Positions 23,765 to 33,859 of a stretch of 40,376 nucleotides of DNA are shown here, piece by piece. The notes under the pieces are model-generated. The model was not told where the DNA came from. It did not search any database and saw only the letters and a list, made by a program, of their open reading frames with translations. Within the stretch, counting starts at the first letter, position 1. Each line of letters starts with the position of its first letter. The DNA comes from an uncultured Succinivibrionaceae bacterium (lineage in GTDB: Bacteria; Pseudomonadota; Gammaproteobacteria; Enterobacterales; Succinivibrionaceae): the NCBI GenBank assembly GCA_944389835.1, contig CALXNU010000012.1, positions 1 to 40,376 on the forward strand, read 5' to 3'. Made by a program: the position numbers and the translations under genes.

Positions 23765-25354
23765 ATGGAAGAGCCACGTCCAATTACAAGAGCCCTTATA
23801 AGTGTTTCTGATAAGGAAGGAGTCCTTGACTTTGCTAAAGCTTTACAAGAGCGCAATGTTGAAATTCTCTCCACTGGCGGTACTGCTCGTTTACTTACAG
23901 AAAACGGAGTAAAGGTTACTGAAGTTTCTGATTACACCGGCTTTCCTGAAATGATGGATGGCAGACTTAAGACTCTTCATCCAATGATCCACGGCGGTAT
24001 CTTAGGCCGCAGAGGTAAAGATGAACAAGTTATGGCAGAGCATGGTATTAAACCTATTGATTTAGTCTGCGTCAACCTTTACCCATTTGTTAAAACCGTA
24101 AGCGATCCTAATTGCAGTTTAGAAAAAGCTATTGAAAATATCGATATCGGCGGTCCTACCATGGTTAGAGCCGCTGCTAAAAATCATCGTGATGTAGCAA
24201 TTGTCGTAAGAAGCCAAGATTACAAGCGCATCATTGAGGAGATGGATCAAAACAATGGTTCTTTAACCTATGAAACCCGTTTTGATCTTGCAGTTGCCGC
24301 ATTTGAGCACACTGCAGCCTACGATAGCGCCATTGCCAATTACTTTGGAACTAAAGCCCCTGATTATGGCATTATTGATGAAAAGGCAGATCGTACCTTC
24401 CCACGCACTTTAAATCTTAACTTTGTTAAATTACAAGGTATGAGATATGGCGAAAACCCACATCAAAAAGCTGCCTTCTACCGTGATTTAAATCCACAGG
24501 GCACAAGCATTGTGACCTGTAAGCAAATTCAAGGCAAGGAGCTTTCTTATAACAATATTTCAGATACCGACGCTGCCATTGAATGTGTAAGAGAGTTTGA
24601 TGATCCATGCTGCGTTATCGTAAAACACGCCAATCCTTGCGGTGTGGCTATCGCTGATAATATTACCGACGCTTATGTAAAAGCCTTTGAGTCAGATAGC
24701 GAATCAGCCTTTGGTGGCATTATTGCTTTCAATCGTCCTTTAGATGAGGAAACTGCTAAAGCTATTGTATGCCGTCAATTCTGTGAAGTAATTGTTGCCC
24801 CTCATGTAACTCAAGAGGCTGCAACTCAAGTTGCCTTGAAGAAAAACATTCGCTTACTTGAAATTGGTGATTTAAACGCAAGTGCTCCACGTTATGACTT
24901 CAAGAGAGTCAACGGTGGTCTTTTAGTACAAGAGGCTGATACTACCTCAGTTAAACTTGAAGATCTTAAAGTCGTAACTCAAAGACAGCCTTCTGAAGAT
25001 GAGTTAAAAGAGCTTCTTTTTGCCTGGAAGGTTTGCAAATACGCAAAATCCAATGCCATTGTCTATACCAAGGATAAAAGAACTGTGGGTATTGGCTGTG
25101 GTCAAACCTCACGCGTTTTCTCAGCTCGCATTGCTTTATTGAGAGCTGCCGACGCCAAACTTGAGGTTAAAGGTTGTGCACTAGCCTCAGATGCTTTCTT
25201 CCCATTCCGCGATGGTGTTGATGCTGCCGCAGAAGCTGGAGTTACTGCCATTATTCAACCAGGTGGGTCAATTCGCGATCAAGAAGTAATTGATGCTGCC
25301 AATGAACATGGTATTGCAATGGTCTTTACCGGAATGCGTCACTTCCGCCACTAA
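23765..25354 (+). CDS. purH: Bifunctional AICAR transformylase / IMP cyclohydrolase
   Basis: A 529-residue PurH, catalysing the last two steps of IMP synthesis. The N-terminal cyclohydrolase domain (about 1-200) has the MGS-like fold with STGGTARLL and [10 protein letters not shown]. The C-terminal AICAR formyltransferase domain (about 205-529) has the catalytic K-H pair in [10 protein letters not shown] and RYGENPHQ. The end TGMRHFRH is typical. AGGAG is nine bases before the ATG. It is followed 16 bases later by purD, the usual purHD operon. Confidence 0.98.
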   Translation: MEEPRPITRALISVSDKEGVLDFAKALQERNVEILSTGGTARLLTENGVKVTEVSDYTGFPEMMDGRLKTLHPMIHGGILGRRGKDEQVMAEHGIKPIDLVCVNLYPFVKTVSDPNCSLEKAIENIDIGGPTMVRAAAKNHRDVAIVVRSQDYKRIIEEMDQNNGSLTYETRFDLAVAAFEHTAAYDSAIANYFGTKAPDYGIIDEKADRTFPRTLNLNFVKLQGMRYGENPHQKAAFYRDLNPQGTSIVTCKQIQGKELSYNNISDTDAAIECVREFDDPCCVIVKHANPCGVAIADNITDAYVKAFESDSESAFGGIIAFNRPLDEETAKAIVCRQFCEVIVAPHVTQEAATQVALKKNIRLLEIGDLNASAPRYDFKRVNGGLLVQEADTTSVKLEDLKVVTQRQPSEDELKELLFAWKVCKYAKSNAIVYTKDKRTVGIGCGQTSRVFSARIALLRAADAKLEVKGCALASDAFFPFRDGVDAAAEAGVTAIIQPGGSIRDQEVIDAANEHGIAMVFTGMRHFRH

Positions 25355-25370
25355 TTTTAAGGAATTTTTT

Positions 25371-26663
25371 ATGAATGTATTAATCATTGGTAATGGCGGT
25401 CGTGAGCACGCCTTAGCTTTTGCTTGCTCAAAATCACCATTATGTGAAAAAGTTTTTGTTGCCCCAGGCAATCCTGGGGTTGCCCAAGATGGTGGCAAGC
25501 TTGAAAATGTAGCCATTAAAGCAGATGACACTCAAGGCTTAATTGCCTTTGCTAAAAGCCATGACGTAGGCCTTACTATCGTAGGCCCTGAAGCTCCTTT
25601 AGTTGCAGGTGTAGTAGATGAGTTTAAAGCTCAAGGTTTAAAAATCTTTGGACCATCTAAAGCTGCCGCTCAACTTGAAGGCTCAAAATCTTTTACCAAG
25701 GATTTCTTAAAGCGTCACAATATTCCAACTGCCTCCTACGAAGTTTTTGATAATGCACAAGATGCTGAGGCTTATGTGCTAAAGCAGGGCGCACCAATTG
25801 TCATTAAAGCCGACGGACTTGCCGCAGGTAAAGGCGTGGTGGTAGCCATGAGCGTTGATGAGGCTATTCAGGCTATTCACTCCATGCTAGATGAACATGC
25901 CTTTGGTAATGCTGGTGCTAAAGTGGTAATTGAAGAGTTCATGGCAGGTGAAGAGGCCTCCTTTATTGTGATGTCTGATTCTGTAAACGCATTGCCTATG
26001 GCCACCTCTCAAGATCACAAGCGTTTAATGGATAACGATCAAGGTCCAAATACCGGCGGTATGGGAGCCTACTCTCCAGCCCCTGTTGTAACCTCTGAAG
26101 TTTACGCTAAGGTTATGCAAAGAATTATCAATCCAACCTTAAAGGGCATGGCCGAAGATGGTATTCCTTATTTTGGTTTCCTCTATGCAGGTCTTATGAT
26201 TGATGATAAAGGCGATCCTAGAGTTGTTGAATACAATTGCCGTTTTGGTGATCCTGAGACTCAACCTATCATGATGCGTATGCAATCAGATCTTGTTGAA
26301 TTATGCCTTAAAGCCTGTGAGGCCGATGGTCTTAAAGGTCTTGAATGCCGCTATGATCCACGTCCTGCCTTAGGTGTAGTCTTAGCCTCAGAAGGCTATC
26401 CACAGCACCCAAGAAAAGGTGATGAGATCACAGGAGATACTCAAGGTAACGGCATTGATACTAAAGTCTTCCATGCAGGCACTGCCCTTGAAGATGGCAA
26501 GCTTGTCACCTCAGGTGGTAGAGTCTTATGTGTTACAGCAATTGGCGAGAACATTGAAGATGCTCGTGCCAAAGCTTACGCACTTTGCGATAAGATTAAC
26601 TTTAAAGGCAAAACTCTAAGACATGATATTGCTTGGAGAGCCATTAAGCGCCTTGAAAAATAA
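25371..26663 (+). CDS. purD: Phosphoribosylamine--glycine ligase (GAR synthetase)
   Basis: A 430-residue ATP-grasp enzyme making glycinamide ribonucleotide. The N-terminus MNVLIIGNGGREHALAF is characteristic, GPEAPLVAGVVD (about 66-77) follows, ATP-grasp elements KADGLAAGKGVVVA and DHKRLMDNDQGPNTGGMGAYSP are present, and the metal-binding EYNCRFGDPE ends the grasp core. The ATG at 25371 has AAGGA seven bases upstream. An open extension to 25290 inside purH is unlikely. Confidence 0.97.
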   Translation: MNVLIIGNGGREHALAFACSKSPLCEKVFVAPGNPGVAQDGGKLENVAIKADDTQGLIAFAKSHDVGLTIVGPEAPLVAGVVDEFKAQGLKIFGPSKAAAQLEGSKSFTKDFLKRHNIPTASYEVFDNAQDAEAYVLKQGAPIVIKADGLAAGKGVVVAMSVDEAIQAIHSMLDEHAFGNAGAKVVIEEFMAGEEASFIVMSDSVNALPMATSQDHKRLMDNDQGPNTGGMGAYSPAPVVTSEVYAKVMQRIINPTLKGMAEDGIPYFGFLYAGLMIDDKGDPRVVEYNCRFGDPETQPIMMRMQSDLVELCLKACEADGLKGLECRYDPRPALGVVLASEGYPQHPRKGDEITGDTQGNGIDTKVFHAGTALEDGKLVTSGGRVLCVTAIGENIEDARAKAYALCDKINFKGKTLRHDIAWRAIKRLEK

Positions 26664-26678
26664 GATTTAAAATTTAAT

Positions 26679-26706
26679 AAAAGACCGCAAGTTGCGGTCT
26701 TTTTTA
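26679..26706. terminator. Bidirectional terminator after purD
   Basis: AAGACCGC (26681-26688), loop AAGTT, GCGGTCTT (26694-26701), then a T-run. A-rich sequence on the left makes it usable by the convergent SNF2 gene. Confidence 0.9.
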
Positions 26707-26709
26707 TTT

Positions 26710-29700
26710 CTAATCACGCTTTAAAGACATAATTGAACTTAGCTCTTCCTGACTTAACTCACCTAACCAGCGCTCATTTTCTTGCACGGTAAGCTCGTTT
26801 AGCTCACGCTTAGATTCAATCATCGCCTCAATATGCTCTTCAATACTACCAGTTGAGATTAGACGATAGACATCGACATTCTTATCTTGACCTATGCGAT
26901 AAGCACGATCGGTCGCCTGACTTTCAACTGCAGGATTCCACCATAAGTCATAGTGAATCACTACCTGCGCGGCAGTTAAATTAATTCCCGCACCTCCAGC
27001 CTTTAAAGATAACAATAAAATTGGGCACTCAGCTCTAGTTTGGAAGTCATCGATCATTCTTTGTCTTTCTTTGACCGACACCGAGCCTGTTAAAAAGTCA
27101 GGTTTGAAGTCAAATTTTTCTTCAATATAACGGGCAAGTAGATCACCCATCTTAAGATACTGCGTAAAGATAATGATCTTTTTGCCTTGCTCTAAGAGTC
27201 TTTCTAAAAGATCTAAGATTAAAACGCACTTGCCTGAATCCTCTACTGCTAAATATTTAGTATCTTCATCGTAAACATATGGCGCATCACAGATCTGCTT
27301 TAGAGCACCTAAAGAGGTTAAAACTGCAAAAGAGCGTTTAGCTCTACCTTGGGCAGTGCTTGTATCAATGCTCTCTAATTTCTTCATCGTATCATCAACT
27401 TTTGCTTGATATAAAGCAGCCTGCACCGGGCTTAAATTGCAATATTGATTTTGAGTTTGCTTTTCTGGCAAATCTGCAATGATATTTTTATCAGTCTTAA
27501 GACGTCTTAAAACAAAAGGCGTCACTAAAGTCTTTAAAGTTGTTGCGCTTTCCACATCACGATCACGCTCAATTGGATAGGCAAAATGAGCTCTAAAGAA
27601 ATTGGCCGTACCTAAAAGTCCTGGATTTACTAAATCCATAATGGACCAATACTCAATTAAGTGATTTTCAACAGGAGTACCGGTCATGGCAATCGTACAA
27701 TCGCGTTTTAATTTTCTTAACACAGTGGAGGCTTGAGTCTTAGAGTTTTTAATATTTTGGGCCTCATCAACCACTAATAAGCGCAATTGCAAATTAGTAA
27801 AGAGCTCTTCATTGTGCACTAAATAATTGTAGGTTGTAAGGAAAAGATCATGATCCTTACTCTCTAATGTCTCAGGCTTTTGTCCATAGACGATCTTAAA
27901 ATCAAGCTGAGGGGCAAATCTTTTAAGCTCATGTTCCCAATTGTAAAGCAAGGTTGCAGGCAAAACTACTAATACACATTTGTCTTGAAGCTCACCTTGA
28001 TCTTTAAGTTTAGCAATAGCAGAGATAACCTGTATGGTTTTACCTAAGCCCATATCATCTGCAATAATTGAGCCCATGCCCATATTTAAGTTGTGCATCA
28101 ACCAATTAAAGCCTCGAACTTGATAGGCTCTAAGTTGTGCATTTATTTGCTTTGGAACTTCAATCTCATCTTTCTTTAAAAGCTCTGCAAAAGCCTTTTT
28201 AACATTAGGCTCAAATAAAACCTGTTCATTATCAAAAGTTCCGGTTAATGCTGATGCTAAAAGTACCGTCTTATTTAAAGAGGCATTAGAATGTGCGTCT
28301 TTTTGTTTCTTCAAACGCTCAGCATCTTCTTTGGTCAAATAGACCATTTTGCCTTTAAATTCGACAATCTTTCCGGCATTTTTTAATAAACGATTAAAAT
28401 CTCTTTGACTTACCTTTTGATCACCTACTGAGTATTCCCAATCAAAATCAATCAAATCCATTAAATTTAAAAAGCCGCTTGATACAGACCAAGTGTCTTT
28501 TAAATTAAGTTTAAGCTGTGTCCTAGGTCTTACAATTTCTGCAAAATCGCGTGAAATTATAACTTCAAAGCCATAGCTTCTAAGATTTGGTAAATAATTA
28601 AACAAATATTCTGGAAGCTCTTGCGTAGATAAATTAATCTCTCCTTCTTGGCTAAAAATAAGCTTAGATATAAAAGAGAAATTTAAAGATAAACTGCTTA
28701 ATTTGGAGATAATTGATAAAAATTCTTTTTCAGCATTATTTTCTGAATTTTGAGATAAATACTCTTTTAATTGTGCACAAGAGAGCAAATCTACATTTGA
28801 AGTTTCATTATCTTCTTTAGGTTTAAATTTTAAAGATAAAACTGTATTGTCATCAATTAATTCTAAACTAAATACTGGTTTGACTCCTAAAGGATAGTCA
28901 TCTAGCACATATAAAGATCCAAAATAATCTGGTAAACAAGAATAACCTATATCCTTTTTCTTATCAAAACTTGGACCTACTGATATTAATGCGGCATCAA
29001 TTGCATCTGCAGGCAATAAAGAGGCTACATAAGGATAGAGTGCTTTGTATTTAAGGATATTCGTAAAAAGCTCATCAAAAATATATGGAGCGTTATTTTT
29101 TAAAATAGTTTCTATCATATAAGACAGGTAAGTTACACCAAGCTCTAAATCATCTGCCTCATACAAATAAGTATAATAGCCTTCGGTGTTAATTATTTTA
29201 TGATATTCAAAGCTTCTTAAACAATTACCAATATTAGTTACTAACTCTTTAACTTCAGGGAAAGTTATAGCAGGGATCCAACGCATTTTAGGAGAGACGA
29301 AATGTGAAGTAGATCCATAATATCTATAATTTGAATCAAGCTCTTCATACTTGTAGCACTGTGGAATTATTGCACCACGCTTCATTAACTCCAAAGAGAT
29401 AAGATAAAGATAGAATAAAACTTGAATTGGTCCTGAATAAGCTGAGATATTAGCTGGATTTAAATTATAAAAAAAGTCTGAAAGACTTGCTTTATTTTTT
29501 ATTAATGACGTGTGATAACGTATATCTAAATTCTCTAGATCGTTTATATTTTCAACTTTTATATCGTTTCTAATACTCAAAATTTGTGGCACTACTACTT
29601 CATCATTTGAATAGAATATTGAATAATACACATAATCTAATACAGAACTATCCCTAAAAACATACGCTACATTTTTATTAAAGAAATAAGGATAAATAGC

Positions 29701-30867
29701 ATTACGATATCTAACTAAAAAAGTATTATATGACTCCACATGTGAATGAGACATTTTAGGCTTTTCTTTGTTTTGATCAAAAAGCATAAAAAAGCCAGAA
29801 CAAACAAGTTTACCTTTTTGCATTATAAATTGAGGCACGTTAGCAAAATGGCTAAAAAATGTTTTGCCTTGATAGTTTTCAAGATATTCATAGCGTTTTG
29901 TTAAATCAGCATTAATCGTTTCTTGAACATCAGAATAAAATTCTGCAAAAAACTTAAATAATGATGCTTTAGGTAACTGCGCTGGATTATCTTTTGGCAA
30001 TAAAGCTAAAATTCTCTCACTATAATCATTACCTATTTTTAAATAAGAAAGATTCTTTAAACGCAAAAGATCTTCTTCTGAAAATAAAGGCTCTTTATAA
30101 GGTTTAATATCATCATCTTTATCATATAAAAAATTATTTCTAAGTTTTTCTGCTTGATCATATTCTATACAGTGTAAGATATGCCACTGAGCGTTTTTTA
30201 CCGTAAAAATAACATTCTGATCTTCTACTAATTTTTCAAGACTTGATATAGTAATTCCTATAAGTGGGAAAAACACTACTGGATGTTGATTTAAAAGTTG
30301 AATAAGAGCTCTAATTGAGATGAGAAAACTTCTTGGATAATCATCTACAGTACCAATATATTCCTTAAGTGAGGCTAAATTTTTAGTATCAATTTTAAAA
30401 TCATCAATAGTTTGTAAATTAAGCTCTTTAAAGATCTCATCTATCCAAGGTAATTGAGAAATATTGATTTTATCAGTTAAAATCTGACTTAAAAGTGGTA
30501 CATTATTTTTTAAATCATTGATAATTGTTTTTTTAAGTTTTAAAGGTAATTTTTGTTTTGTACAAAAGCTATACTCAAATACTCTATACCATCCTCTATA
30601 AGATTTCTTAGGCGAAAACTTTACTTTAATTTTGGCTGATGTTTTTACACATACTACACTTGAATTATAGCCCTCAAAAGAACTTTTAGCTTTTAAAATA
30701 AAATCATTATAATTATCAGTTCCAAGATTTACTCTTTTTGTTTCAAAATTCTCATCATCTTGAGAGATTTCATTATGATATAAATCATCAATACCGATAC
30801 TTAAAGCACAGGCAATTTTAGCCAAACTTGAGTCTAAATCTTTAAGTTTAAATTTTAAAAAGGCCAT
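26710..30867 (-). CDS. SNF2/Rad54-type helicase-like ATPase with large unassigned N-terminus
   Basis: A 1385-residue protein. The C-terminal third (about 900-1370) is an SNF2 superfamily-2 motor: motif I DDMGLGKT near 935-942, DEAQN box near 1031, MTGTPVEN, and C-lobe motifs AGGAGINLTAA, WWNPAVE and QATDRAYRIGQ near 1322. SNF2 motors translocate on duplex DNA or displace bound protein. The first 900 residues (AT-rich codons, many I/N/K/Y, aromatic-rich) show no motif I recognise, and I see no SWIM zinc finger of the C-x-C...C-x-H form. The ATG lies 21 bases after the YjaG-family gene, so the two are probably co-transcribed. The role is unknown: chromatin or RNA-polymerase recycling (HepA-like) or defence are possibilities. 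Confidence 0.88.
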   Translation of the reverse strand: MAFLKFKLKDLDSSLAKIACALSIGIDDLYHNEISQDDENFETKRVNLGTDNYNDFILKAKSSFEGYNSSVVCVKTSAKIKVKFSPKKSYRGWYRVFEYSFCTKQKLPLKLKKTIINDLKNNVPLLSQILTDKINISQLPWIDEIFKELNLQTIDDFKIDTKNLASLKEYIGTVDDYPRSFLISIRALIQLLNQHPVVFFPLIGITISSLEKLVEDQNVIFTVKNAQWHILHCIEYDQAEKLRNNFLYDKDDDIKPYKEPLFSEEDLLRLKNLSYLKIGNDYSERILALLPKDNPAQLPKASLFKFFAEFYSDVQETINADLTKRYEYLENYQGKTFFSHFANVPQFIMQKGKLVCSGFFMLFDQNKEKPKMSHSHVESYNTFLVRYRNAIYPYFFNKNVAYVFRDSSVLDYVYYSIFYSNDEVVVPQILSIRNDIKVENINDLENLDIRYHTSLIKNKASLSDFFYNLNPANISAYSGPIQVLFYLYLISLELMKRGAIIPQCYKYEELDSNYRYYGSTSHFVSPKMRWIPAITFPEVKELVTNIGNCLRSFEYHKIINTEGYYTYLYEADDLELGVTYLSYMIETILKNNAPYIFDELFTNILKYKALYPYVASLLPADAIDAALISVGPSFDKKKDIGYSCLPDYFGSLYVLDDYPLGVKPVFSLELIDDNTVLSLKFKPKEDNETSNVDLLSCAQLKEYLSQNSENNAEKEFLSIISKLSSLSLNFSFISKLIFSQEGEINLSTQELPEYLFNYLPNLRSYGFEVIISRDFAEIVRPRTQLKLNLKDTWSVSSGFLNLMDLIDFDWEYSVGDQKVSQRDFNRLLKNAGKIVEFKGKMVYLTKEDAERLKKQKDAHSNASLNKTVLLASALTGTFDNEQVLFEPNVKKAFAELLKKDEIEVPKQINAQLRAYQVRGFNWLMHNLNMGMGSIIADDMGLGKTIQVISAIAKLKDQGELQDKCVLVVLPATLLYNWEHELKRFAPQLDFKIVYGQKPETLESKDHDLFLTTYNYLVHNEELFTNLQLRLLVVDEAQNIKNSKTQASTVLRKLKRDCTIAMTGTPVENHLIEYWSIMDLVNPGLLGTANFFRAHFAYPIERDRDVESATTLKTLVTPFVLRRLKTDKNIIADLPEKQTQNQYCNLSPVQAALYQAKVDDTMKKLESIDTSTAQGRAKRSFAVLTSLGALKQICDAPYVYDEDTKYLAVEDSGKCVLILDLLERLLEQGKKIIIFTQYLKMGDLLARYIEEKFDFKPDFLTGSVSVKERQRMIDDFQTRAECPILLLSLKAGGAGINLTAAQVVIHYDLWWNPAVESQATDRAYRIGQDKNVDVYRLISTGSIEEHIEAMIESKRELNELTVQENERWLGELSQEELSSIMSLKRD

Positions 30868-30888
30868 TTGACTTTCTCAATACTAAAA

Positions 30889-31686
30889 TTAATTCTTTCT
30901 AAAGGTACGTTGACTATCAATAATTTTACGGCGTTTTTTACCGCTTAAAGAGGCATTAATTTTGCCATAAATCTTAGGTGCTGAAGTTTGAGACTTTAAA
31001 GCACTAGAGGCTTGTGCAAGCTCTTTTAGCTTTTCCTCACTTATTTCATAATGCAAAGGCTCAATCTCACTTAATCCTGCATCAGCAAAGGAGATACCAA
31101 CATTACTTAGATCTTCTTTTAAAGAAAGCTTAATTAAAAAATGCACAAGCTCAAGATCTCGTTTTGCGCCTTTTAAGCATTCAAAAATTGAGATTTGAAA
31201 ATTAACTTCTTCATCAACAAGCTCACACTCACGAAGAGTATCATCATCCATCTCTTCACCTAAAGAGTGTTCGCAAGCTAAAATTACACAAGATAAAGAT
31301 GACTTCGAGGCAATTTCAGCCTCATTGCCTTCTTTCATAATAATGGCATCATAGGCGGCAGTTAAAGAGCTTAAGGCATTAATCGCCATTTTAGCCCCTA
31401 CTGTTACTTCCCCATCTTCGCCTAAATATTGCTCAGGATCTATAATAAAAGGATCTATTAATCTTATTTCACTTTCAAGATCGATGTGATTGAATTTATC
31501 TTGATGAAAAGTCCATAAACTTATTAAAGCTTTATCAAAAGCTTTAATGGCCTCATTATTTTCTTGCATTTGACAGAACAGGGCAAAGTTTGCATATTGC
31601 CTTTGCGTGAGGGTTAATGCAAAAAGAGACTGTCTCCAAGGAGAGAGTTTTTGAAGACTTGGGTAGAATTTTTCACCAAATATCAC
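30889..31686 (-). CDS. yjaG: YjaG-family protein (DUF416) with extended C-terminus
   Basis: A 265-residue protein. Residues about 8-205 resemble E. coli YjaG (DUF416), as I recall it: L..L..W.Q.LFAL.L..R.Y.N.ALFCQ, an acidic mid part and a C-terminal DLELVHFLIKLSLKEDLSNVG segment. The family's function is unknown. Here about 60 further residues follow, ending in a basic cluster (SGKKRRKI...TFRKN). It uses a GTG start with AGGAT ahead. In E. coli yjaG sits next to hupA; here hup is 8 kb away, with purHD and the SNF2 gene between. Confidence 0.75.
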   Translation of the reverse strand: MIFGEKFYPSLQKLSPWRQSLFALTLTQRQYANFALFCQMQENNEAIKAFDKALISLWTFHQDKFNHIDLESEIRLIDPFIIDPEQYLGEDGEVTVGAKMAINALSSLTAAYDAIIMKEGNEAEIASKSSLSCVILACEHSLGEEMDDDTLRECELVDEEVNFQISIFECLKGAKRDLELVHFLIKLSLKEDLSNVGISFADAGLSEIEPLHYEISEEKLKELAQASSALKSQTSAPKIYGKINASLSGKKRRKIIDSQRTFRKN

Positions 31687-31803
31687 AATTTTATCCTTTT
31701 TTTACAAAAATCGTACAATCGCACTTGATTTACTTAAAAAAAACCGCATACTAGTTAGGTACAGCAAATTATATTAAAAATTGTGCTATATAGTTTAAAT
31801 TAA

Positions 31804-31910
31804 GGATAAGAAATTTCGGCACCACGGTGGGCTGCTGATCTTGTTTTTACTTTTTGGGTGGAACACAACAGATATAGTTCTATCTTATCGTGTAGACGAA
31901 ATTGTTATCC
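31804..31910 (+). ncRNA. Structured leader RNA candidate upstream of mepM
   Basis: A long-range stem closes this segment: GGATAA (31804-31809) with TTATCC (31905-31910), then AATTTCG (31812-31818) with CGAAATT (31897-31903), 13 pairs with a small internal loop. Inside, ACAC/GTGT (31863-31866 / 31890-31893) encloses AGATA/TATCT (31870-31874 / 31881-31885). The segment is more GC-rich than other spacers here. It could be a cis-regulatory leader or a small RNA; no known riboswitch class is recognised. Confidence 0.45.
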
Positions 31911-31940
31911 AAGCAATTTTAGCCATAACAGCAGCCAAAG

Positions 31941-33692
31941 ATGAAATTTGAAGATTTTATTTCTTTAGAATCAGTAGTTACTGATTCTTGGGCCAAGCCT
32001 CTACCAAAGAGGCACTTAATTGCAATTGGAGCTACCGCAGTAATTGCGGGCTCTTTATTTTTTATTTTACCTGATGCCAAAGAAAGTACTCAAAATCAAA
32101 GTACTGCACCTGAGTATCTCTCACAAAACTCTCAAGACTTAATAAGTAGCGGTGAAATTCAAATCTCTCAAGACGGCTCGATTATTGATAGCCCAAATCT
32201 TGAGACAAATGCAGCTCAAAAAGTTGAACAAACAGTAAGTGCTGTCGCCTCAAATGACAATCAAACTCAAAATACTTTAAATACTCAAGCCCAACAAAGT
32301 CTTTTAGCCGAGATTATCGATCCTAAAGCTAAGCTTACTGACACTATTGCTCAAATTACCGATAAGACTCAAAGTGATATATCAGATGATGTTGAGCCTT
32401 TAGATAATTATGAAGATACTGTGCCAGAATCTATTCTTGCAGACTCTGATAGCCAAATGAATGAAGAGCTTGCAGCTTTAAATTCTGCAGCAACCGGTGA
32501 TAATTCTCTTAGTGCTAAATGGTATGTTGAAGATATTCAACGTGGCGATACTATTTCCTCCATTTTCTCAGACTTTAATCTCTCTTGGGATGTGATGCAG
32601 GCTATTACCAAGCATAAGGAAGCTGGTAATTCTTTAACTAATTTACGCCCAGGCAACCATTTATCATTCTTAATTGATGAAAAAAATAACCTTTTAGCTT
32701 TTGTTAAACAAACCTCTGCTACCGAGCAAATTCGTTTTTATCGTGAAAGCTCTCAAGATAAAGAATTTTTAGTCGCCCATGAAAGTTTAAATGCCCATCT
32801 TTTATCCGATACTGAAAAATCTCAAGAAGCACAACTTCTTGCAGACAAAGCAAAAAATGAATCAGTAGATGTTCCTGCTTATAAAAAACGTGGTCGTTTA
32901 GTTTTAGTAACTGTAGGTAAAGGACAGGCTTTTTCAAGTGCAGCTCATGCAAGTGGCTTAACCTATAGTGAAATTGAACAAATTACCAAACTCTTTAAAG
33001 GACGTATTCAATTTTCAAGACATATTCAGCCTGGTGATACCATGCGCGTGTTATTCTCCGCAGACAAAGGTGAAGGTAAAATTAATGCCGTGGAGTTTAA
33101 GCTTGCCCGTCATGGAACTTTGGCTACCTTCCGCAATGTGGCAGATAACAAATACTATGATGAGAATGGTTACAATGTAAGTACTGCAATGTTCAGACGT
33201 TTCCCAATTGATGGGAAAGTTAGGATTTCCTCTCATTTCCAACCTCATCGCCGCCACCCTGTCACAGGTCAAATTCGCCCTCACAAAGGTACTGACTTTG
33301 CAGTCCCGGTAGGAACACCGGTTGTAGCTCCGGCAGATGGTGTTGTCGATAAAGCAACCTATTCAAAGTCAGCAGGTTACTATATTGTTTTGCGCCATGC
33401 AGGTGGTTACTCTACAGTCTATATGCATTTATCAAAACTTAATGTCAAAGCAGGACAAAGAGTAAAAATTGGCTCTACTATCGCCCGCTCTGGAAATACC
33501 GGAATTTCCACAGGTCCACATTTACATTATGAGCTTAGAATCAATAATCGACCTGTAAATGCTATGCGCGTGAATCTGCCTAAAAATGGAGATGCAACCA
33601 TTGCGGCAAAGCAGCGTAAAAGATTTGATAGCAATGTCGCTCTTTATAAAAAAGAGCTTCATGAAGAAAGCTTAATTGCCCAACTTGATTAG
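31941..33692 (+). CDS. mepM: M23-family murein DD-endopeptidase, MepM-like
   Basis: A 583-residue envelope hydrolase that cuts peptide cross-links for wall growth. A short cytoplasmic N-terminus is followed by one TM (about 25-45). A long low-complexity Q/S/N/D linker (about 48-190) precedes an OapA/LysM-like region (WYVEDIQRGDTISSIF, about 194-209). The peptidase M23 domain is near 445-545, with zinc ligands in HKGTDFA (about 449-455) and HLHYEL (about 526-531). The domain order matches E. coli MepM/YebA, but the linker is longer. The RBS is weak (only AAAG), which fits control through the structured leader. Confidence 0.88.
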   Translation: MKFEDFISLESVVTDSWAKPLPKRHLIAIGATAVIAGSLFFILPDAKESTQNQSTAPEYLSQNSQDLISSGEIQISQDGSIIDSPNLETNAAQKVEQTVSAVASNDNQTQNTLNTQAQQSLLAEIIDPKAKLTDTIAQITDKTQSDISDDVEPLDNYEDTVPESILADSDSQMNEELAALNSAATGDNSLSAKWYVEDIQRGDTISSIFSDFNLSWDVMQAITKHKEAGNSLTNLRPGNHLSFLIDEKNNLLAFVKQTSATEQIRFYRESSQDKEFLVAHESLNAHLLSDTEKSQEAQLLADKAKNESVDVPAYKKRGRLVLVTVGKGQAFSSAAHASGLTYSEIEQITKLFKGRIQFSRHIQPGDTMRVLFSADKGEGKINAVEFKLARHGTLATFRNVADNKYYDENGYNVSTAMFRRFPIDGKVRISSHFQPHRRHPVTGQIRPHKGTDFAVPVGTPVVAPADGVVDKATYSKSAGYYIVLRHAGGYSTVYMHLSKLNVKAGQRVKIGSTIARSGNTGISTGPHLHYELRINNRPVNAMRVNLPKNGDATIAAKQRKRFDSNVALYKKELHEESLIAQLD

Positions 33693-33709
33693 CAAAAGGT
33701 AAATAAAAG

Positions 33710-33740
33710 ACGCACCTAAGTTAAATTTGGTGCGTTTTTT
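33710..33740 (+). terminator. Terminator of mepM
   Basis: ACGCACC (33710-33716), 12-base loop, GGTGCGT (33729-33735), followed by T to 33740. Confidence 0.87.
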
Positions 33741-33859
33741 GACCTAGCTAACACAGAAAGTTGCTAAATTAGCATATGCTTTGTATTTAAGTTCTAGCAA
33801 GTTTAAAGCTAAGCTTAACTACACTTCAAATAAAAACAACGATTTTTGAGGGCGCATTT

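Noticed and set aside
26710..31686. A known SNF2-containing defence system such as DISARM or Zorya
   Set aside because: None of the partner genes (methylase, phospholipase-D, ZorAB-like motor) is present and the neighbours are housekeeping genes.
31925..31945. A resemblance of CAGCAGCCAAAGATG to the 3' part of 4.5S SRP RNA
   Set aside because: The conserved GGUCCGGAAGG core is absent and the match runs into the mepM start.
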